Part shown: positions 59,301 through 64,000 of the stretch, piece after piece
Layout of the letters: each line of letters opens with the position of its first letter
How positions within the stretch are numbered: the first letter of the stretch is position 1
Origin: Stenogyne calaminthoides
Taxonomy: Eukaryota > Streptophyta > Magnoliopsida > Lamiales > Lamiaceae
DNA length: 64,000 bases
Assembly: GCA_037126765.1 (NCBI GenBank)
Contig: JBBCBC010000022.1
Coordinates: 3,782,001 to 3,846,000, forward strand
Reading direction: 5' to 3'
Notes under the pieces: generated by a model
What the model was told of the DNA's origin: nothing
Databases searched by the model: none
The model's input: only the letters and a program-made list of their open reading frames with translations
Translations under genes and position numbers: made by a program

Positions 59301-59867
59301 TTTTGAAAATACCATAACAATAAGAGAGTGAGATTTTTATGGAAAATTTTAATTAAGGAGAAAATAATATATGATATATATTCAAGATTTCTTGAGATCA
59401 AGAAAGAGATTTTCTTCCTTTTTCCTAGCAAAAAAATCGCCACCACCCTCTTATGAATAGGGGATGATTTTTTCATCCCCAAGTGCAATTTCATGTGTTG
59501 GAAAAAATTAGAAATCCACAAAAGGTAGTGCAACATAATTTTATTTTTCCTTTTGTTAAATTGTTCATGAAGTTTCTACCAATCGATTGTTGAACAAGGA
59601 TAAGGAATACTTGAGAAGGTCTTTTGGTGTGGTCGTTGAAAGTGGATCCATCTTCAACAATTGTCACTCCGAGAGGTTAGTTCACGAAAAACCCGAGAGT
59701 AATTCAAGATGCACGTAGGATTTATGTGAACTGCTTATATGCATGATTTGTTGTTGAATTATTATTTGAATTAATATAGGATTAATTCATGCTAGTAATA
59801 ATTGTTAAAATTAAATTTGTATTTAAATATTCATCCCGAATAGATCCGGGCAATTAATTCCCCAACA
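56314..59867 (+). repeat. 3' LTR of family-A element, interrupted by an inverted solo LTR
   Basis: It runs from TGTTGGGGTTATACTAG to AATTCCCCAACA. Without the insert (1697 bp plus 5-bp duplication) it is about 1.85 kb, the same as the solo LTR at 8372-10217. TATA-like sites and an ATGAATAGGGGATGA word near 59452 match the other copies. Confidence 0.88.
56674..58370 (-). mobile_element. Inverted solo LTR of family A nested in a family-A 3' LTR
   Basis: 1697 bp, starting TGTTGGGAAAATAGGG and ending GTATAAACCCAACA, reverse complement of the family-A ends. ATAAA at 56669-56673 and 58371-58375 is a perfect target duplication. The host LTR reads on from AGGATAAA to TTCTTCAGCACTG, as at 50417 in the 5' LTR (AGGATAAATTCTTC). 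Confidence 0.96.
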
Positions 59868-59869
59868 AT

Positions 59870-59878
59870 TGGTATCAG
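59870..59878 (+). other. Primer-site word after the family-A 3' LTR
   Basis: TGGTATCAG lies two bases after the LTR end, exactly where a primer site sits after a 5' LTR. The following bases already belong to family-B integrase on the opposite strand (clear from about 59897). See findings. Confidence 0.6.
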
Positions 59879-59889
59879 TAGTCCGTTGT

Positions 59890-60410
59890 GACTGGATTCC
59901 GTGTAACTTCAAGTAATCAGTGAATTCATGGCTAAGGTATTCACCTCCTCGATCCAATTGAAGAGTCTTGATACTCTTACCAAGTTGCTTCTCTACTTCA
60001 TCCTTAAACTCTTTGAATTTCTCAAAAGATTCGAATTTGTGTTTCATAAGATACACGTATCTGTATCTTCAGAAATCATCAGTAAAAGTGATGAAGTATC
60101 CGAAATGACCCCTAGCTAGAGTGGACAATGGTCCACAAACATCGTTGTAGATCAACTCTAGAACTTATTTGGCATGTACCCCTTTGCCAGAAAAATGGTC
60201 TGTTGATCATCTTGCCCATGAGATAAGATTCACAATCTCCATAAGACTCACAGTCGAATGGGGTTAAGTACTCTATCTTTCTTAACATTGCAATTCTTTT
60301 CTCGTTTACATGATCAAGTTCTACAATGCCATAAGTAAGTCGGGTTTTCATGATTACTAACTTTGAGTCTTTTACTTTGTATATTAAGAACATCATATCC
60401 AAAATGCAAC
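59890..60410 (-). pseudogene. Integrase and gag-pre-integrase of family-B copy 2
   Basis: Minus strand 59823-60056 gives YLMKHKFESFEKFKEFKDEV, LGKSIKTLQLDRGGEYLS, DYLKLHGIQSQ, better preserved than copy 1 and including the D-R-G-G-E-Y motif. 60112-60402 gives GIVELDHVNEKRIAML and CESYLMGKM. It is cut at the family-A junction after S-Q. Confidence 0.85.
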
Positions 60411-60479
60411 AAATATATGTTGCGAGTAATAGAAAGAACTAGATGACAATCATTAAGTTCTAATCTAAAACCAAAGGGT

Positions 60480-60800
60480 AAGTCTAACACATAAGTCCCC
60501 ACACGTTCAGTTAGCAACTCTTGCTTCATTTCCACGTGTAAGACGACTTCAGCCGCCTAACTGTCCTATGACACATGAGCCCTTTCACATTAGTGCAAAT
60601 GTGAGAGCCAAATCCGGTATCCAATACCAAGCAGTTAGCGCTATTTGTGGACATGTTTATCTTAATAACAAACATACATGTTCTAGTGCTAGAAGCACCT
60701 AAGTCTTCTTTTTCAAAGAACCGTAACCTTATAGTCCTTCTTCCAATGCCCTTTTCTTATATAGTAGAGGCACACATCCTTGTTTACCCACTCCTTCTTT
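60480..60800 (-). pseudogene. Protease and zinc knuckle region of family-B copy 2
   Basis: Aligned to 43560-43880 of copy 1 at nucleotide level (ACAAACATACATGTTCTAGTG, CCTTATAGTCCTTCTTCC). The protease Asp region is near 60610-60640. No uninterrupted frame. Confidence 0.65.
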
Positions 60801-61415
60801 CGCATTAACCATCTTAGTGATAGAACTCAAAAGTCTTGAGCACGCCAGAAGTTCGTGCATGGTCGATTCGTCCCTATTCATATTGTTGTTCACAATGAAG
60901 CTGAAATATGAATCGGGAGCGACTTGAGGATAGCATAAATGGAAACGTTGGTCTTTTAGCACAATGCCTAAATTACAAAAAATTTCTCAATTAAGTCTAT
61001 CATCATTAACACATGATGTGAAATCTTCCTTTCTTTAGCTAACCCAAGATCCGAATCGATCTCTTATCACTTCATAAATCTCGGAATGAGATTCGTAATC
61101 AAAGATCGCTCGATGCTTGAGCATCTAGAAGGGACCCATTTTTCTCACGTTGCCTATGTATATCGGAAGTTAGCCGAGCAACATCAAACACTGAGCCTGG
61201 GAAGCATCCTTTTGATTCTTCTTCTGAGCTGCTACGTCAAATGTGGCCGCCTCAGAGTACCAGATTTTAAGGGTAACCGGGATATACGTGTCCAACACGA
61301 TTAATCTTTTTTTGCCTTTAGCACCAAACACATGTTTCTGTGCTACCCGTAAAATTTGGCCTAGCCAATTTTGTTTGTTTCCAAAACACATCTCAATAAT
61401 AGTTATGCATTTCAA
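60801..61415 (-). pseudogene. gag of family-B copy 2
   Basis: 61170-61415 reads IVLDTYIPVTLK, ATFDVAAQKKNQKDASQAQ and CLMLL. 60729-60962 reads FIVNNNMNRDESTMHELLA (F-x-x-N-Y-x-M-N-x-x-x-x-x-L-x-E-L-L in relatives). This is the copia gag core on the minus strand with at least two frame changes. Confidence 0.75.
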
Positions 61416-63203
61416 CTAAACAAGAGAAATAAAATAAAACGGGAATTAAACACATAATTTCTATGATCAATATTCAACAATCAAAATAAACATGACCTTT
61501 CTTTTGTATTTATTTTGTCTCCATTATTTTCACATACTCAACGACCTCATCGGAAGAGTACGAATTTATATCAAATATAAATTGTAATGGACTAGGATCC
61601 ACATTCCTACTATCATGATCCCCCTTTTATTGAATATCACAATAGATAACCGGTAGGTCTCCAAACCAATTGCAAAGTTTGCAATTCCCAATGATTAAAC
61701 CCAGCTTTTATCGGATGTCCCTTAACTTTCATTTCTGCTTTAAATTGAATAAACAAAGTTAAGTTGGTTTACAACCATCAAGCAGCGACATTACGTGTCC
61801 CTATAAAAGTCCCGTTGAATGTAGATCCGAGCAAAATACTTTGGTCTTAAATACCCATTGGAACGAAATCCCTGGTTTACTTTTAATTTTGATGGGAGAC
61901 ATCTCTTCAATTTAATGAAAAACCATATTTTAGTGAGGATCATTTTTAAAGGCGGGGTATTAATTGCTTAATGGAGATCCAACATGTTAATCTATATCAC
62001 ATTTGAGCAATTATTGGGCGCCGCCTACCCAAACATGATTTATAATGCGGACTATAAAACACGTTAACTAATTAAACTAAACTTAAAATAAACAAGTTAA
62101 CCAAGTGGGATTTAATAACCTTTAGGAAACATTGAATTTTAAATCCAATTTTAAATTCAATTTTCCCGTTATTAAAATAATAATAATTAATCCAATTAAT
62201 TATAAATAAAAGTCCAACTTTTATTACCACTCCTTTTAAATTTAATCCAATTAAATTTAAAATAGATTGGTTTCATTAATTTTGCCAAGGGCTCAAGTGC
62301 AATTATCTAATATTTGCACGAAGGGGCCCGTTTGAAATCCAATTTGCAAAACAACCACTCCCTCATCACTGCCCAAAATTCTACAACATTTATTCTGCAA
62401 TTCAAGGCATCCGTCCCAACAATCTTGAATCCAAAACCATATCAGTTGTGATAACAACATCATTCAAGCACCAATCAATCTAAATTAATCCAATTAATTC
62501 GAAGAATTAGGGTTTCAAAATTAAAACATCAAGAACAGAACAAGAGCACAGACGGTGACGCAAAAGGACGCACACGGCGGCGATACAGTGGAGATCCCAC
62601 ACGCAACTGTGCGCCGCACCCACGACGTCACCATTACGGTGTATCAAAGAGCAAACACACAAATCGAAGGACATACGCCGGCGCATGAACCGGGTTACAT
62701 CCTCGCCAAATATCCGGAAGGGCGTGCGACCCCACCATGCCACCTAGGGCAATTCAGTGTGTCACTACCGACGCCTGCCAGGTTTTACGGTGAAGCGCCC
62801 CCCTAGCAAAGATTCGAGGGTAGCGACCGGGTCGCCATCGCGAATTTCAAATCGCATTAATCATCACCAATCGAAGCGAGATGACCCGCTGTGATCAACG
62901 AGGAGAAATCGATCGAGATATTTGCGTATGCGATGCGCAGCGAGGGACAAGTGCCTCATCGCAAGGTGAAGTATGCGTTGGCATCACAGGTGTGACTTAT
63001 AGCCGCACTCGGACCGCAACTCTCCACCGAAGTGGGCAGCGCTTTTTGGCGAAAGGCGAAAGGTTTCAAAAACCCAAGTGATGACATCCTGAAGACAAAA
63101 CTATGTGCGGTTTTTTGAAAAAAAAATAAAATAAGCCGTGAGGTTTTAAATTAAAAAATATTTAATCAAAAACCAATCATGCAATTAAAACAAGAGACCG
63201 AAA
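61416..63203 (-). other. Leader of family-B copy 2
   Basis: Aligned with 44481-46349. The AT-rich stretches are nearly identical between copies while 62530-63060 (GC-rich) differs by many small changes, again concentrated at CAG/CTG/CG words. No gene seen. Confidence 0.6.
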
Positions 63204-63214
63204 CTCTGATACCA
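63204..63214 (-). other. Primer-binding site of family-B copy 2
   Basis: TGGTATCAGAG on the minus strand, a perfect start of the initiator tRNA-Met primer site, one base from the LTR. Confidence 0.9.
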
Positions 63215-63215
63215 C

Positions 63216-64000
63216 TGTTGGAATTTGGAGGCACGTAAATACGTAATACATGCAACGGAAATAAACTGTTCACCAACAACGAACAATTAATTGCATAATT
63301 AAATATGAGTAAACGTAAAATGAATTCTTACAAAGAATTGCATACCGGATTCTCAACTATGGTATCCACGTAATGTACTTTTATTAATTTGCACGTATCT
63401 ACCAAATAAGAATTTTAGATGAATTTGCTAGGAAAATTCTAACTTAGAGATTTTATGGAGAAATATGAATTATTGATATTATGAATTCGCAAGAGCTCAT
63501 ATATATAGGAGAGGATTAGCTTAAGCCTCAAGCTAACCTAATTAGGAAATAAAATCCCTAATCTTATTTAAATAAATCACTTAGATTTATTCCCCAGATA
63601 TAAATCTCTATGGCTTTAAATTTCATATATGACAAATCTCTACGATTTGTTTCCATATATATTATTGGGAATTTTATTTAATTAAATCAAATTTAATTAA
63701 ATATTAATAATAATTAATTCCAAATTAATCTATTGTTAATTATTTCTCCATAAATTAAATATTAAATCTAATTTAACATTTAATCAACCAACTATAATTA
63801 GTAAACAATCGTTACTTGTTGTGTGACCCATAGGCCCTCATATATCGAAAGCGATTAATCAAACTAATGATCTTAATTGAACCCTGCATAATAAATCGAC
63901 GTTCTCAATATATTTAGGTATGTTAAGAGGAAATGTGCAACTACCAGAATCAAAAACATGGGCTATTACGATTTCCTCCTTTTATTTGCAAATACTGATT
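63216..64000 (-). repeat. 5' LTR of family-B copy 2, cut by the window end
   Basis: It starts (plus-strand reading) TGTTGGAATTTGGAGGCACG and matches 46360-47103 and 48457 onward, without the SIRE-like insert: GAGGAAATGTGCAACTACC at about 63930 is the empty target site of the insertion at 47104. Confidence 0.92.

Larger units (their letters stand above)
50060..59878 (+). mobile_element. Family-A Ty1/copia element, plus strand, inserted in family-B copy 2
   Basis: Parts are a truncated 5' LTR (50060 to about 50965), leader, gag (52273-53110), protease, integrase, RT, RNase H, polypurine tract (56301-56313) and 3' LTR (56314-59867, itself holding an inverted solo LTR). The 3' LTR is followed by TGGTATCAG, a primer-site word that should follow only a 5' LTR. 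About 0.9 kb of the 5' LTR end and the primer site are deleted on the left. Flanks show no target duplication. Of the three copia families this copy has the longest readable pol. Confidence 0.85.
46360..64000 (-). mobile_element. Family-B Ty1/copia element, copy 2, minus strand, split by a family-A element
   Basis: It shares the LTR 46360-49305 with copy 1. Internal sequence is present at 49306-50059 (polypurine tract, RNase H) and 59890-63203 (integrase, protease, gag, leader), then primer site and 5' LTR (63216 to beyond the window). Relative to copy 1, about 1.6 kb of RT and integrase (matching 41375-42985) is missing at the family-A insertion, so the insertion was accompanied or followed by a deletion. 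Confidence 0.8.

Noticed and set aside
1..64000. A new defence, mobile or regulatory system
   Set aside because: Everything with recognisable coding content is explained by Ty1/copia or Ty3/gypsy elements, MITEs and one conserved host gene; no unexplained conserved gene cluster was seen.

Overview
The window is nuclear DNA of a flowering plant, probably a eudicot. The evidence is an intron-rich plant-type RluA-family pseudouridine synthase gene with small MITEs in its introns, surrounded by nested Ty1/copia and Ty3/gypsy LTR retrotransposons. No tRNA, rRNA, CRISPR array or bacterial-type operon was seen. One run of 500 N (26280-26779) is a scaffold gap.

Layout, left to right. (1) 1-16543: a minus-strand SIRE/Maximus-like copia element cut by the window edge, with a solo LTR of another family ('A') inserted in its reverse transcriptase (8372-10217, 5-bp target duplication TCTTG). 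(2) 16748-about 20186: a family-A LTR with an opposite-strand family-A solo LTR inside it (16870-18524, duplication TTTAT). (3) 20531-21735: a family-B LTR piece, cut by a plus-strand family-A element (21736-26279) that runs into the gap. (4) 26780-about 31610: a plus-strand Ty3/gypsy remnant with protease and polyprotein C-terminus but no visible RT or integrase, ending in an LTR about 80 bp inside the last visible intron of the host gene. (5) 31695-37236: the host gene on the minus strand, eleven exons readable, the last exon missing. (6) 38973-64000: two family-B copia copies on the minus strand that share one middle LTR (LTR-internal-LTR-internal-LTR). The second copy is split by a plus-strand family-A element (50060-59878), which itself carries an inverted family-A solo LTR (56674-58370, duplication ATAAA). 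The shared B LTR holds a SIRE-like solo LTR (47104-48456, duplication AAATG).

The coding domains of the transposons are recognisable but broken by many frameshifts and stops. Comparing repeat copies inside the window shows that differences pile up at CAG/CTG sites (for example ACTGAAGTTC is also spelled ATCGAGTTC, ACCGAAGTTC and ACATCGAAGTTC). The host gene also shows one-base losses and gains that nearly cancel within exons. I read this as assembly or base-calling error at methylated plant CHG sites on top of real decay, so the calls of broken genes are provisional.

I found no convincing new biological system. The most interesting items are the error signature, the tandem shared-LTR arrangement, the inverted self-nesting of family A, and the host gene truncated by a retrotransposon in its last intron.
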